Of a DNA stretch of 64,000 nucleotides, positions 17,187 to 26,491 are shown one piece after another (positions within the stretch are counted from its first letter, which is position 1; each line of letters opens with the position of its first letter). Made by a program: the position numbers and the translations under genes. This DNA comes from Paraburkholderia antibiotica. Its GTDB lineage: Bacteria > Pseudomonadota > Gammaproteobacteria > Burkholderiales > Burkholderiaceae. Below the pieces are notes generated by a model. That model did no database searches, had not been told where the DNA came from, and saw only the letters and a list, made by a program, of their open reading frames with translations. Where the stretch lies: assembly GCF_012927125.1 (NCBI RefSeq), contig NZ_JABBFZ010000026.1, positions 1-64,000 on the forward strand, given 5' to 3'.

Positions 17187-18113
17187 CTACAGGCTCACCC
17201 GCGCCGCGATGAAATCCAGAAAGCACTGCACGCGCCCTGCCAGCGACGCGCTCTGGTAATACACCGCGTTCACCGGCTGCCGTTCGTCGACGAGCAGCTT
17301 GCCGAGGATCGGCACGAGGCGGTTTTCGCGCACGTCGGCGGCGGTCATGAAATCGGCGAGACAGGCGATGCCCCAGCCGGACAGCGCCAGTTGCCGCAAC
17401 GTCTCGCCGCTCGACGCGGTGATCGACGGCTCGATCTTCAGCCGCGCGGCCGGCTCCTGCGACGCGCCGCCGCCGCGCTTGCTGCGCCCGCCCGCTGCGC
17501 GCAAAGGCCAGCGATTCAGATGCTCCGGCGCGGTAAAACCGATCAGCCGATGCTCGCGCAACGCATCGAGCGTGGCCGGCTCGCCGTGCTCGGCCAGATA
17601 CGCGGGACTCGCGAGCACGCGCAGTTTGCTGCTGCCGAGCGAGCGCGCATGCAGCGTCGAATCCTGCAACGCGCCGATGCGGATCGCGATGTCGACCTTC
17701 TGTTCGAGCAGATCGACGATCCGCTCGTTGCTGGTCAATTCGAGCCGGATCTCCGGATACAGCGCCGAAAACGCCGTCATATGCGGCGCCACGCAATGCA
17801 GCATGAACGGCGACGCCGCGTCGACGCGCAGACGCCCCGACGGTCGCTCGCGGCCACGCGCGACCGATTCCTCCGCCTCCTCCATCGCCGCGAGGATCGC
17901 GCGGGCGCGCCGCAGGAACGCGTCGCCCTCCTCGGTCAGATGCAGACGGCGCGTCGTGCGCCGCACCAGCGCGGTGTCGAGTTTCTGTTCGAGACGCGTG
18001 AGCGCGCGGCTCACGCCGGACACGGTCTGGCCGAGTTTTTCGGCGGCCGCGGTGATCGAGCCGCTGTCGATCACCGTGACGAACACCAGCAATTCGTCGG
18101 TGGAAGTTTTCAT
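17187..18113 (-). CDS. LysR-family transcriptional regulator
   Basis: 308 residues from ATG 18113 (MKTSTDELLVFVTVIDSGSI); an in-frame start 12 nt upstream is possible. The N-terminal winged HTH has SITAAAEKLGQTVSGVSRAL and TRLEQKLDTALVRRTTRRLH. The effector domain contains GRLRVDAASPFMLHCVAPHM, LYPEIRLELTSNERIVDL and VDIAIRIGALQDSTLHAR, the layout of the 'CrgA/DmlR-like' subgroup. A short insert (GGRSKRGGGASQEPAAR) interrupts the middle. It is divergent from the epimerase-like gene at 18274, its likely target. Confidence 0.88.
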   Translation of the reverse strand: MKTSTDELLVFVTVIDSGSITAAAEKLGQTVSGVSRALTRLEQKLDTALVRRTTRRLHLTEEGDAFLRRARAILAAMEEAEESVARGRERPSGRLRVDAASPFMLHCVAPHMTAFSALYPEIRLELTSNERIVDLLEQKVDIAIRIGALQDSTLHARSLGSSKLRVLASPAYLAEHGEPATLDALREHRLIGFTAPEHLNRWPLRAAGGRSKRGGGASQEPAARLKIEPSITASSGETLRQLALSGWGIACLADFMTAADVRENRLVPILGKLLVDERQPVNAVYYQSASLAGRVQCFLDFIAARVSL

Positions 18114-18273
18114 TGTTGATTTCAAATCAAGATTGATTTGAGACTAACACGCTTTTTGCGAGAATCCAGCCGCGCGATACTGCATGCCAGTCGATCAGCG
18201 CAGGCGCTCACAGCCGCCGCCGATCTCACCCAACAGGGTTGCGGTCCCTCGTTTCCGCATCAAGGAGAACGTC

Positions 18274-19188
18274 TTGAAGATTTTCGTGACTGGCGCAAGC
18301 GGTTTTATCGGCGGCTCGATCGCGGCGCATCTTGCGCGCGCCGGCCATCAGGTCCGCGGTCTGATCCGCAAGCCCGAGCACAGCGCCGAGCTGCAGCGCC
18401 TCGGCATCGAACCGGTGATCGGCACGCTCGACGACCGCGCGTTGCTAAGCGCCGAAGCGCAAGCCGCCGACGCCGTCGTCAACGCGGCGAGCAGCGACCA
18501 TGAGGGCGCGGTCAACGCGCTGATCGACGGACTCGCCGGCTCCGGCAAGGTGTTTCTGCACACCAGCGGTTCGAGCATCGTCGGCGATGCGTCGGGCGGC
18601 GAAGCGGGCGACGCGCGCATCTATCACGAAGACGCGCTGCCCGAGCCGACCGCCGACAAGGCCGCGCGCGTCGCGATCGATCAACTCGTGCTCGACGCGG
18701 CGCAGCGCGACATCCGCTCGGCAGTGCTGTGCAACACGCTGATCTACGGCCACGGCGCGGTGGCGGGCAGCGCGAGCGTGCAATTGCCGCGACTCGTGCG
18801 CCAGGCGCAGAAGAGCGGCGTGGTGCGCCATGTCGGCAGCGGCGGCAACATCTGGTCGAACGTGCATATCGACGACGTCGCCGAGCTGTATCGCCTCGCA
18901 CTCGAGAAAACGCCGGCCGGCACGTTCTATTTCGTCGAAAGCGGCGAAGCGTCGTTCCGCGACATGAGCGCTGCAATCGCGCGCGCGATGCAGCTCGGCG
19001 CGCCGCAAGACTGGCCGCTCGACGACGCGAAGCAGGAATGGGGCTACGAAATGGCTTCGTACGGTCTCGGCTCGAACAGCCGAGTGCGCGGCGAGCGCGC
19101 GCGCAAGCTGCTCGGCTGGCAGCCGCGCCGTACCTCGGTGATCGAGTGGATCGAGCGCGACATGATGGCGATGGACAAGGCTGTCTGA
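18274..19188 (+). CDS. NAD(P)-dependent epimerase/dehydratase-like protein (extended SDR)
   Basis: 304 residues. The start is an unusual TTG at 18274, chosen because AAGGAG sits at 18262-18267 with ideal spacing and the Rossmann strand begins at once: KIFVTGASGFIGGSIAAHLA contains the GxxGxxG nucleotide-binding loop. No ATG lies nearby. Later features are HTSGSSIVGDASGG and NVHIDDVAELYRLALE. The usual Tyr-xxx-Lys catalytic pair of SDRs is not obvious, as in many atypical NAD-binding members, so the reaction is unknown. It is divergently transcribed from the LysR gene. Confidence 0.82.
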   Translation: MKIFVTGASGFIGGSIAAHLARAGHQVRGLIRKPEHSAELQRLGIEPVIGTLDDRALLSAEAQAADAVVNAASSDHEGAVNALIDGLAGSGKVFLHTSGSSIVGDASGGEAGDARIYHEDALPEPTADKAARVAIDQLVLDAAQRDIRSAVLCNTLIYGHGAVAGSASVQLPRLVRQAQKSGVVRHVGSGGNIWSNVHIDDVAELYRLALEKTPAGTFYFVESGEASFRDMSAAIARAMQLGAPQDWPLDDAKQEWGYEMASYGLGSNSRVRGERARKLLGWQPRRTSVIEWIERDMMAMDKAV

Positions 19189-19525
19189 ACGCGTGCGGGA
19201 CTGCGGAGTTTCTGTGTCGCTTCTGCGTCGCTTCTGCGCCGCTTCTTCACTGTTTTTTGCGTTTTCTCTGCGCAGCCCCCCGTCGTCAAAATCATGCCGA
19301 AGCGTGCGTGCGGGAGCTCCCCCGCACGCCACCATCGCAACGCGTCCGAGCCGTCGCCGGGCGCGTGCCGCCCATTCTTCAGCTCTCCTCACACGCCCGC
19401 GCGGTCGTAATTTCTGTAAGCGCAATCGTTGCGAATCCGTAAGCTCATTTCGATAGAATCGCGCCGTCCTGAGCGTGCGATCAGCACCGTCGCACGACCG
19501 TCGCCCCCGAGCCCGAATCCGATCG
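19189..19525. other. Intergenic region with short repeats and a GC hairpin
   Basis: Just past the SDR gene there are three CGCTTCTGCG-like direct repeats (about 19213-19245), then a 9-bp GC hairpin at 19306-19329 (GCGTGCGGG / CCCGCACGC, AGCTCC loop) without a T tract. No gene is supported. Confidence 0.5.
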
Positions 19526-19708
19526 ATGACCTTTGCGCTGAATTTCGACTGGCTGACCAACCTGCTGGCGATTCTGTTCGTTATCGCGTGCCTGTACGAC
19601 ACGCGCTATGACGAATACGGTGTATTGACACTCGCCGCCGCCGCGATGGGCCTCATCGTGATGGCAATGGAAATGTTCCTGAAGCCCGCGTTCGAGATGG
19701 CGCTGTAG
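19526..19708 (+). CDS. Small two-helix membrane protein
   Basis: 60 residues from ATG 19526; the longer frame upstream is Arg-rich and unlikely. It is almost entirely two transmembrane helices: WLTNLLAILFVIACLYDT and LTLAAAAMGLIVMAMEMFL, joined by a short YDEYG loop. I do not recognise a family. The clean hydrophobic pattern and fit between flanking genes argue for a real gene. It converges with the DUF899 gene, whose stop lies 15 nt away. Confidence 0.55.
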   Translation: MTFALNFDWLTNLLAILFVIACLYDTRYDEYGVLTLAAAAMGLIVMAMEMFLKPAFEMAL

Positions 19709-19723
19709 CGCGCTGCCGCGCCG

Positions 19724-20479
19724 TTACCGCCCCGCTGTTTCCCACTCGCCGCACGCCGCGCACCCACCGCGCGCGCTGTCCTCATACCGGTCGTGATGCC
19801 TGACCCAGTCGGTCAGATTGCTGGCCTCGTTACGCCCTTTCGGCGTCACGTCCAGATGCGCGTAGGTGTTGATGAAGCGCTCGTCGCCGCGACCGTAGCA
19901 TGAGTACGTGTGATACACGTCGCCGTTGTCATCCCGGTAGAACACGCTGTGACCGTGCTGTTCGTCGATGCCGACATCCTGCTCGGTGAAGTTGTAGAAC
20001 GCCTTTTTACTCGCCAGTTGCTCGGGCGTGAACGACACGTGGTAGTCGAAATTGAAATCGCTGCCGCTCGACGACACCCACGGAAACGTCCAGCCCATGC
20101 GCTTTTTGAAAGCCTCGATCTTCGCGAGCGGCGCGTGCGACACCGTCACGTAGCTGACGTCGTGATGTTCGAGATGCGTGACGATGCCGACCATATGGTC
20201 CGACAGGAACGAGCAGCCGACGCAACCCTCTTCCCAGTCCGGTCCCATCATGAAGTGATAGACGATCAGCTGGCTGCGGCCATCGAACAGTTCGGCGAGC
20301 GTCTTGCGGCCCTGCGGCGTCTCGAACGTATAGGTCTTGTCGACCTTGACCCATGGCAGCTCGCGACGCTTGCGCGCGAGTTCGTCGCCGGCGCGCATAT
20401 GCGCTTTTTCCTCGGCGAGCAGCGCGCGGCTCGCGGCCAGCCACGCTTCGCGGGTTCCGATGCGGTGTTGCGGTTCCAT
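19724..20479 (-). CDS. DUF899 family thioredoxin-like protein
   Basis: 251 residues. DUF899 hallmarks are all present: an N-terminal helix (WLAASRALLAEEKAHMRAGD), LPWVKVDKTYTFET, LIVYHFMMGPDWEEGCVGCS with a Cys-x-x-Cys, FPWVSSSGSDFNFDYHVSFT, GHSVFYRDDNGDVYHTYSCY and a C-terminal YLD-type helix. The fold is thioredoxin-like; the biochemical role is not established, though the CxxC pair suggests redox activity. Two more cysteines near the end (GGCAACGEW) are an extra CxxC. Confidence 0.88.
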   Translation of the reverse strand: MEPQHRIGTREAWLAASRALLAEEKAHMRAGDELARKRRELPWVKVDKTYTFETPQGRKTLAELFDGRSQLIVYHFMMGPDWEEGCVGCSFLSDHMVGIVTHLEHHDVSYVTVSHAPLAKIEAFKKRMGWTFPWVSSSGSDFNFDYHVSFTPEQLASKKAFYNFTEQDVGIDEQHGHSVFYRDDNGDVYHTYSCYGRGDERFINTYAHLDVTPKGRNEASNLTDWVRHHDRYEDSARGGCAACGEWETAGR

Positions 20480-20683
20480 CTGCGGCTCCTTTCCTGCGCG
20501 AGGCAGGCCTGATCTGACGACATGCGCCGGGCAGCGTGTCGTCGCCCCCGACGAACAGCGCGAATTCCGGCGCGCTCACACGAAAGTCAAGGACAGGTAC
20601 GCAGATTCCGCAAGTCCGCGCGAGCCCACGCGAACTCGCCGCGGCACGCAACAGCACGACACGCCGTAGCACGCCGCGCAAAC

Positions 20684-22081
20684 TCAGATCGCCCAGCCGC
20701 CGAGATAGAAGCCCACCAGCACCACCGCGATCGCCACAGTGCCGACGTTGAGCTTGCGATACTCGCCGCTCACCACGCGCCCGATCACCAGCGTCGCGAA
20801 GCCGAGCATGATGCCGGTCACGATGTTGGCGGTCAGCACGATGAACACCGCGCACACGAGCCCGGCCATCGCGTCGACCATGTCGTCCATATGCAGCTTG
20901 CTGACGTTCGACAACATCAGCAGGCCGACGTACATCAGCGCCGGCGCGGTCGCATACGAAGGCACCAGCGCGGCGAGCGGCGAGAAGAACATCACCACCA
21001 GAAACAGCAGACCGACCACCGCCGCCGCCATCCCGGTCTTCGCGCCCGCCGCGACACCGACCGTCGATTCGATATACGCGGCGGCCGGCGCGCCGCCGAG
21101 CAGGCCCGAGAAGATCGAGCTCAACGAATCGGCGGTCAGCGCGCGGCCGCCGTTGATGATGCGACCGTCCGCATCGAGCTGCCCCGCCTGCCCCGCGACC
21201 GCGCGAATCGTGCCGGTCGCGTCGAATACCGCAGTCATCACCAGCGCGAGCACGCTCGGCAGCACAGCCATCGACAGCGCGCCCTTCACGTCCATCGCGC
21301 CGATCAGCGACGCATGGCCCGGCGCCGCGAGCGACGGCACCGCGAACACGCCGTGAAACGCGACGGCCGGATCGATCACGAGTCCGATCGCCGAAATCGC
21401 GATGATCACGATCAGGATCGAGCCCGGCACGCGCCGCCGCACCAGCCCGAAAATCGCCGCGAGCCCCGCCACCGACATCAACGCCGGCAACGCGGTAATC
21501 GCCCCAAGCGACACCGGCAAGCCGGCGCCCGGATTCTTCACGACGAGGCCGACGTCGTTCGCGGCGATCAGCAGCAGAAACAGGCCGATACCGATACCGG
21601 TGCCGTGCGCGATGCCGGTCGGCAGATTGCGCAGGATCCACGCGCGCACGCCGGTCACCGAAATCGCGGTGAACACGACGCCCATCAGGAACACCGCGCC
21701 GAGCGCGACGCTCGGGTGCAGGCCCTTGCCGAGCACGAGTCCGAACGCGGTGAACGCGGTCAGCGAGATCGCGCAGCCGATCGCGATCGGCAGACGCGCC
21801 CACACGCCCATCAGCAGCGAGCCGAACGCGGTGGTCAGGCACACCGCGACGAACACCGCGCTGGTGTCGAAGCCCGCCTTGCCGAACATGCCCGGCACGA
21901 CGAACACGGAATAGACCATCGCGAGAAAAGTCGTAATGCCGGCGACGATCTCCTGGCGCTGCGTGCTGCCGCGCGCGGAGATGTCGAAGTAACGGTCGAG
22001 AAAGCCTTTGCCGGCGCTTGATTCGGTGTCGAACGATTCGCTCGCGACTTCGGAAGTCGCGAGAGCCTGGGGTTCCATCAT
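20684..22081 (-). CDS. NCS2-family purine (guanine/hypoxanthine) permease, AzgA-like
   Basis: 465 residues from ATG 22081; AAGGAGG is 9 nt upstream, which the furthest start at 22105 lacks. About 12-14 transmembrane segments. Family motifs: RYFDISARGSTQRQEIVAGI, TFLAMVYSVFVVPGMF, GLMGVWARLPIAIGC-type helix 3, and AYIESTVGVAAGAKTGMAA, the conserved 'E-sttGvaaG-rtGl' signature of AzgA/PbuG proton symporters for hypoxanthine, guanine or adenine. Exact substrate is uncertain. No purine-catabolic gene is adjacent. Confidence 0.9.
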   Translation of the reverse strand: MMEPQALATSEVASESFDTESSAGKGFLDRYFDISARGSTQRQEIVAGITTFLAMVYSVFVVPGMFGKAGFDTSAVFVAVCLTTAFGSLLMGVWARLPIAIGCAISLTAFTAFGLVLGKGLHPSVALGAVFLMGVVFTAISVTGVRAWILRNLPTGIAHGTGIGIGLFLLLIAANDVGLVVKNPGAGLPVSLGAITALPALMSVAGLAAIFGLVRRRVPGSILIVIIAISAIGLVIDPAVAFHGVFAVPSLAAPGHASLIGAMDVKGALSMAVLPSVLALVMTAVFDATGTIRAVAGQAGQLDADGRIINGGRALTADSLSSIFSGLLGGAPAAAYIESTVGVAAGAKTGMAAAVVGLLFLVVMFFSPLAALVPSYATAPALMYVGLLMLSNVSKLHMDDMVDAMAGLVCAVFIVLTANIVTGIMLGFATLVIGRVVSGEYRKLNVGTVAIAVVLVGFYLGGWAI

Positions 22082-22515
22082 GATGAGTGCCTCCTTTATC
22101 AGCATGCTGAAACGGCTGCGGTCGGCGCGGCCGTCGTCAGGGTTGTCTCGTGGGTTTATTGAATGGGAAATGCGCTTTTCTGAGTCGCAATGTAGGTGAA
22201 GACAAATATGCGTCCAATCGCATGAATGGCATGCCGGACATATCGCCCGACGTATATCTTTGGCACGACGCCAAAGCGCGTCGGCGCGCCGCGCGTTTAC
22301 ACCTACGGGATTCGGGCGGCCGCGAAGTGGGCCGAAAGCGCGCCGAAAACCGACCGGTAAGGCCGGCGGCGGGCACGCAACGTGCAGCGCGAGGGCGCCG
22401 AGGCGCGCGCGAAACCCGGTCCGCGTGGCCGTGCGGGTTAAACTCTGGGCCGTACCTCATCCAACCGCGGCGGCTCATCGCGCTCGCCCGCACCTGCTAC
22501 GTGGAGCTTTTCCCG
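22082..22515. other. Divergent promoter region
   Basis: About 430 nt between the purine permease and the PRC-barrel lipoprotein. Open frames are compositionally poor. I looked for a purine riboswitch before the permease and saw no conserved core. Confidence 0.5.
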
Positions 22516-23613
22516 ATGACTGGCGGTTTTCCGCGTCCTGTCCGGCGCTTGCCGATCGCATCGATCGCGTCGATCGCGGCGCGTCCCTCGTTCGAATCAT
22601 TCGAGCTGCACGCGCTGTTGCGTGTCGCGCGCGTGCTCGCGGCACTCGCCGCGCTGCTCGCGTTCGCGGCGCTGTCCGGTTGCAGCAGCATGCTGTGGGG
22701 CAACCAGCAGGCCCCGATCGTCGATGCGACGGTGATGCCGGTCGAGCCGGCCAGCGCGCCGGCCGCGGCATCCGCGCCGGAGCCGGCCGAAACCGCGAAC
22801 GAGCCGGAGCAGCCGAAGAAACCGAAAAAACCTGTCGTCAAACCGCGCCGGGTCGAACCGGCGCCGGCCGTCGCCGCGCCGCCGCCGCCCCCGCCGCCGC
22901 CCGCGCCACGACAACTGATCCTGCTGCGCGCGATCGATCGCAACGCCGCCCACACGCTGCTCGACAGTCAGGTGCAGAAGCCCGATGGCAAGCCGGTCGG
23001 CCGCGCGGTCGACATGATCGCCGACGCAGGCGGCAAGCCGCTCGAGATGGTCGTCAATCTGCAGGGCTTTCTCGGCGTCGGCGACCGCAAGGTGAACTTC
23101 CCGTGGAGTGCGTTCCGCTTCACGCCGAGCGTGAAGGCTGCGCCGATCACGCTGAACGCGGGCGCGGTGCCGGCCGCCCCGAACAAGACGAACGCGCCGC
23201 AACTGCCGATGCTCGATGCGACCGTCGAGCGCGCGAACGGCGCGAAGGTCGGCCGGGTGGTCGACGTGCTGATCGACGGCAATGCGCAGCCGCAGGCGGT
23301 GGTGCTCGACGTCAGCGGGATGGTCAGCACCGAGCGTCGCACGATCGCCGCGAACTGGTCGGCGCTGCACTTCGTCACGCGCGACAAGGAACTGCATCCG
23401 CTGCTCGAACTGAGCGATGCGCAGATCAACGCGACGCCGCCCTACGCCGCCGATAAACCGATCCGCGCGGTGTCGCCCGGCCCGGCGCCGACGCCCGCCG
23501 CCTCCGCGGTGCCCGCCGCGTCCGCGCCGGGCGCGTCGGCCGGTGGGTCGGCGAATGCGGCGCCGCCCGGCTCGACCGCAGTGACGGTCTCCAACGCACG
23601 GGCGGTCCGATGA
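22516..23613 (+). CDS. PRC-barrel-domain lipoprotein
   Basis: 365 residues from ATG 22516 with GGAG at 22502-22505. After a long basic leader and hydrophobic helix comes a lipobox, AALSGC (Cys about residue 56), so it is anchored in a membrane. A proline/lysine-rich linker (EPEQPKKPKKPVVKPR and eight prolines in a row) leads to two PRC-barrel-like domains, each with 'dG-kvGrv-dvliD--g-p-avVld--GflG' (KPVGRAVDMIADAGGKPLEM and AKVGRVVDVLIDGNAQPQAV). The tail is Ala/Pro-rich. The MFS gene starts inside its stop codon (ATGA), so the two are co-translated. Confidence 0.8.
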   Translation: MTGGFPRPVRRLPIASIASIAARPSFESFELHALLRVARVLAALAALLAFAALSGCSSMLWGNQQAPIVDATVMPVEPASAPAAASAPEPAETANEPEQPKKPKKPVVKPRRVEPAPAVAAPPPPPPPPAPRQLILLRAIDRNAAHTLLDSQVQKPDGKPVGRAVDMIADAGGKPLEMVVNLQGFLGVGDRKVNFPWSAFRFTPSVKAAPITLNAGAVPAAPNKTNAPQLPMLDATVERANGAKVGRVVDVLIDGNAQPQAVVLDVSGMVSTERRTIAANWSALHFVTRDKELHPLLELSDAQINATPPYAADKPIRAVSPGPAPTPAASAVPAASAPGASAGGSANAAPPGSTAVTVSNARAVR

Positions 23614-24875
23614 CGGTCCGCACGGTAGTCACGGCGCGAAGTCTGCGCGCGCTCGATTGGCTGAACTTCTTCGTCGCCAATGTGCAGACCGGCTTCGGGC
23701 CGTTCATCGCGTCGTATCTCGCGTCGCATAAATGGACCCAGGGCGAGATCGGTATGGTGCTGTCGGTCGGCACGATCAGCGCGATGGTCAGCCAGGTGCC
23801 GGGCGGCGCCGCGGTCGACGCGCTGCGCAACAAGAAAGGCGCCGCCGCGTGGGCGATCATCGCGATCATCCTGAGCGCGCTGCTGCTCGCGGTCAGCCCG
23901 ACCGTGCTGCCGGTGATCGCCGCCGAGGTGTTCCACGGCTTCGCGAGCTGCATGCTGACGCCGGCGCTCGCCGCGATCTCGTTCGCACTGGTCGGACGCG
24001 CGAATCTCGGCGACCGGCTCGGCCGCAACGCGCGGTGGGCATCGATCGGCAGCGCGGTCGCGGCCGGTCTGATGGGTCTCTTTGGCGAGTACTACTCGCC
24101 GCGCGCGGTGTTCTTTCTGACCGCGGGGCTCGCGCTACCGGCGCTGATCGCGCTGTCGATGATCCAGCGCACCGACACGATCGAGCTGCCGCGCGCAGCA
24201 CCCACGCCCGAGCAGCTGGAACGGCGCGAGAGCCTGCGCGAGCTGCTGCGCGACCGGCGTCTGCTGCTGTTCGCCGCGTGCATCGTGCTGTTCCATCTGT
24301 CGAACGCGGCGATGCTGAATCTCGCCGCCGGCGAAGTGACGGCCGGCATGGGCGACAACGTGCAGCTGGTGATCGCCGCGTGCATCATCGTGCCGCAGGC
24401 GATCGTCGCGATGATGTCGCCGTGGGTCGGCCGCTCAGCCGAACGCTGGGGCCGTCGGCCGATCCTGCTGCTCGGCTTCTCCGCGCTGCCGATCCGTGCG
24501 CTGCTGTTCGCGGGGATCAGCAGCCCGTATCTGCTGGTGCCGGTGCAGATGCTCGACGGCCTGAGCGCCGCCGTGTTCGGCGTGATGCTGCCGCTGATCG
24601 CCGCCGACGTCGCCGGCGACAAGGGCCGCTACAACCTGTGCATCGGTCTGTTCGGACTGGCGGCCGGGATCGGCGCGACGCTCAGCACGACCGCGGCCGG
24701 CTTCGTCGCCGATCATTTCGGCAATGCGGTGAGCTTCTTCTGCCTCGCGGCAGCGGGCGCGCTCGCGGTGCTGCTGGTATGGGCCGCGATGCCCGAGACG
24801 CGCGATGCGCCGGCCAGCGACGGCAATGGGGATGGGGCGGCGGTGACGCAAGGTGGGAAATCGACGGCGCGGTGA
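23610..24875 (+). CDS. MFS transporter
   Basis: 421 residues, about 12 transmembrane helices. It begins inside the stop of the PRC-barrel lipoprotein gene (ATGA overlap at 23610-23613). Helix 1 region: LDWLNFFVANVQTGFGPFIA; the loop between helices 2 and 3 has VPGGAAVDALRNKKGAAAW; mid-protein HGFASCMLTPALAAISFALV and a GRANLGDRLGRNARW loop. This resembles drug/sugar efflux-type MFS members found in Burkholderia, but the substrate is not readable. Coupling to a periplasmic PRC-barrel lipoprotein is a notable pairing. Confidence 0.85.
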   Translation: MTVRTVVTARSLRALDWLNFFVANVQTGFGPFIASYLASHKWTQGEIGMVLSVGTISAMVSQVPGGAAVDALRNKKGAAAWAIIAIILSALLLAVSPTVLPVIAAEVFHGFASCMLTPALAAISFALVGRANLGDRLGRNARWASIGSAVAAGLMGLFGEYYSPRAVFFLTAGLALPALIALSMIQRTDTIELPRAAPTPEQLERRESLRELLRDRRLLLFAACIVLFHLSNAAMLNLAAGEVTAGMGDNVQLVIAACIIVPQAIVAMMSPWVGRSAERWGRRPILLLGFSALPIRALLFAGISSPYLLVPVQMLDGLSAAVFGVMLPLIAADVAGDKGRYNLCIGLFGLAAGIGATLSTTAAGFVADHFGNAVSFFCLAAAGALAVLLVWAAMPETRDAPASDGNGDGAAVTQGGKSTAR

Positions 24876-25155
24876 GACGGGTGAGCTGATAAGCCGGGGC
24901 GTGGTCTGATCGTTGGCGTCGGATCACGTCGTGAGCAGCTTGTCTATGTAGGAGGCTAAGTCTGGCAACGCACCGGCCATCTTCACTATGCGTAATAGCT
25001 GATGACTTGCCAGGGATGCACCAGGTAGCCAGAATGGCGGGTCTCGTCACGCTGTTGTACTCGCGCTTTGCATATCAAAGAACCATAGGGTAAGGCGACG
25101 AAAGCCGGCACGGCCCGTCGCTGCGTCCAGAATTATTAGAATCGGGGAATAACAC

Positions 25156-26382
25156 ATGCGGATTTTTCTACGTGCGGTCGTCGTGGTGTGGTGCAGCGTA
25201 TTGTTAGGCGCTTGTGGAGGCGGCTCCGGCAGTTCGGGGTCGAGTTCGAGCACCGCTTCGACGTCGCCTGTTTCGCTGGCGGCAGGTTCCAGCAAGACCC
25301 TCGCGGCCAACACGTCCGTCTATGTGCCTTCCGGCACGACCGTTACCGCGCCGAACGGCACGACCATTACGATTAACGGTTCATCGAACACCGTGTTTAC
25401 GCAAGCGGGCGCACTAGTCATCGTGCCCGCCAGTGCGACAGGCCCGGCGAACAATGTCGTCACGACTGGGCAGTCGACCGGCAGCGGTCTTTCGACGTCC
25501 GCATTGTCGGTTACCAGCCTCGCCGGTTCGGCGAGCACGAGCGCGGCACCTGTCGACGGAACGGGAGCCGCCGCCATTTTCTGGGGCGGTGGCCATCTCG
25601 CGTTGGACGCATCTGGAAACGTCGTTCTGTCCGATCGAGGCAGCCTTCGGAAGGTTACGCAATCGGGGGTGGTCACGACATTGACGACTCAAGGCTCCTG
25701 GGACGGGGTCGCAGTCGACCCGTCCGGCAACATTTATGGATCGGGAGACCTATTGGTCACTTCAGGCTCGCCAGTCATATGGGCGGCGTTGCTTCAGGAG
25801 TTCTCGGCTGCCGGCGTGTACAAGCCATTGTTCCCGCAGTGGGAAAGCGCGAGTGCCAATCCGTCGGAAGGCTATGGCGGTGTCGTGATCGACAGCAAAG
25901 GGGCGCTGTTCCAGGCGGACGTGGTGAACAACCGTATCGTGAAGTTTGACGTCGGTAGCAACAGCTGGTCGGTTTTCGCAGGCAGCGGCACTGCCGGCAA
26001 TCAGGATGGGGTCGGCACGAGCGCGACGTTCACGCTCTCTACGTCGGCCGATCTTGCCATCGACAGCAACGACAACCTCTATGTGAAGAGCCTCGGCACG
26101 GTTCGAAAAATTGCACCGGACGGCACGGTCACGACGATCGCCAGCCAGTTGCCAGTGACGGTCAACGGCGCGACGATCGCCGTCGACAAGTCGGGGAACA
26201 TCTACACCTCGGGTGCGGCAGTGATCGCCCGGATTGCCAGCGACGGCAGCGTCGTTTCGTATCCGTTCCCGAACACGACGGATGTCATTACGTCGCTGGC
26301 CACCGACAGTGCCGGTAACCTTTATGCCGGAACGCGCGGCATCGGCGCGCAGATCTTCAAGATCACGTTCCCCGATAACTGA
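25156..26382 (+). CDS. Beta-propeller (NHL-like) lipoprotein
   Basis: 408 residues; GGGGA precedes ATG 25156. Lipobox SVLLGACGGG puts the lipidated Cys at residue 20, followed by a Ser/Gly linker. Residues 50-95 form a beta-strand region rich in Thr. From residue ~140 there are repeated blades such as LALDASGNVVLSDRGSLRKV, VAVDPSGNIYGSG, VVIDSKGALFQADVVNNRIV, LAIDSNDNLYVKSLGTVRKI and IAVDKSGNIYTSGA, typical of six-bladed NHL/SMP-30-like propellers. It is likely on the outer membrane or periplasmic face. Ligand or enzymatic role unknown. An intrinsic terminator follows. Confidence 0.8.
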   Translation: MRIFLRAVVVVWCSVLLGACGGGSGSSGSSSSTASTSPVSLAAGSSKTLAANTSVYVPSGTTVTAPNGTTITINGSSNTVFTQAGALVIVPASATGPANNVVTTGQSTGSGLSTSALSVTSLAGSASTSAAPVDGTGAAAIFWGGGHLALDASGNVVLSDRGSLRKVTQSGVVTTLTTQGSWDGVAVDPSGNIYGSGDLLVTSGSPVIWAALLQEFSAAGVYKPLFPQWESASANPSEGYGGVVIDSKGALFQADVVNNRIVKFDVGSNSWSVFAGSGTAGNQDGVGTSATFTLSTSADLAIDSNDNLYVKSLGTVRKIAPDGTVTTIASQLPVTVNGATIAVDKSGNIYTSGAAVIARIASDGSVVSYPFPNTTDVITSLATDSAGNLYAGTRGIGAQIFKITFPDN

Positions 26383-26433
26383 TCGTGAGTGAAGCGCGGC
26401 GTCCGTTCTGACGCCGCGTGCCAGATAGCCAAA

Positions 26434-26467
26434 GAGGCGCGATCAAAACGATCGCGCCTCTTTTTTT
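26434..26467 (+). terminator. Intrinsic terminator between the lipoprotein and MHS transporter
   Basis: An 11-bp stem (GAGGCGCGATC / GATCGCGCCTC) with an AAAAC loop is followed by seven Ts on plus. It may also slow transcription from the convergent transporter. Confidence 0.88.
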
Positions 26468-26491
26468 GGCCTACCGCCATCGCCCTCTGCT

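Noticed and set aside
19306..19329. GC hairpin after the SDR gene as an intrinsic terminator
   Set aside because: No T tract on either strand; recorded only as part of the intergenic entry.
22082..22515. Possible purine riboswitch ahead of the permease
   Set aside because: I looked for the conserved three-way junction core and loop sequences and saw none.
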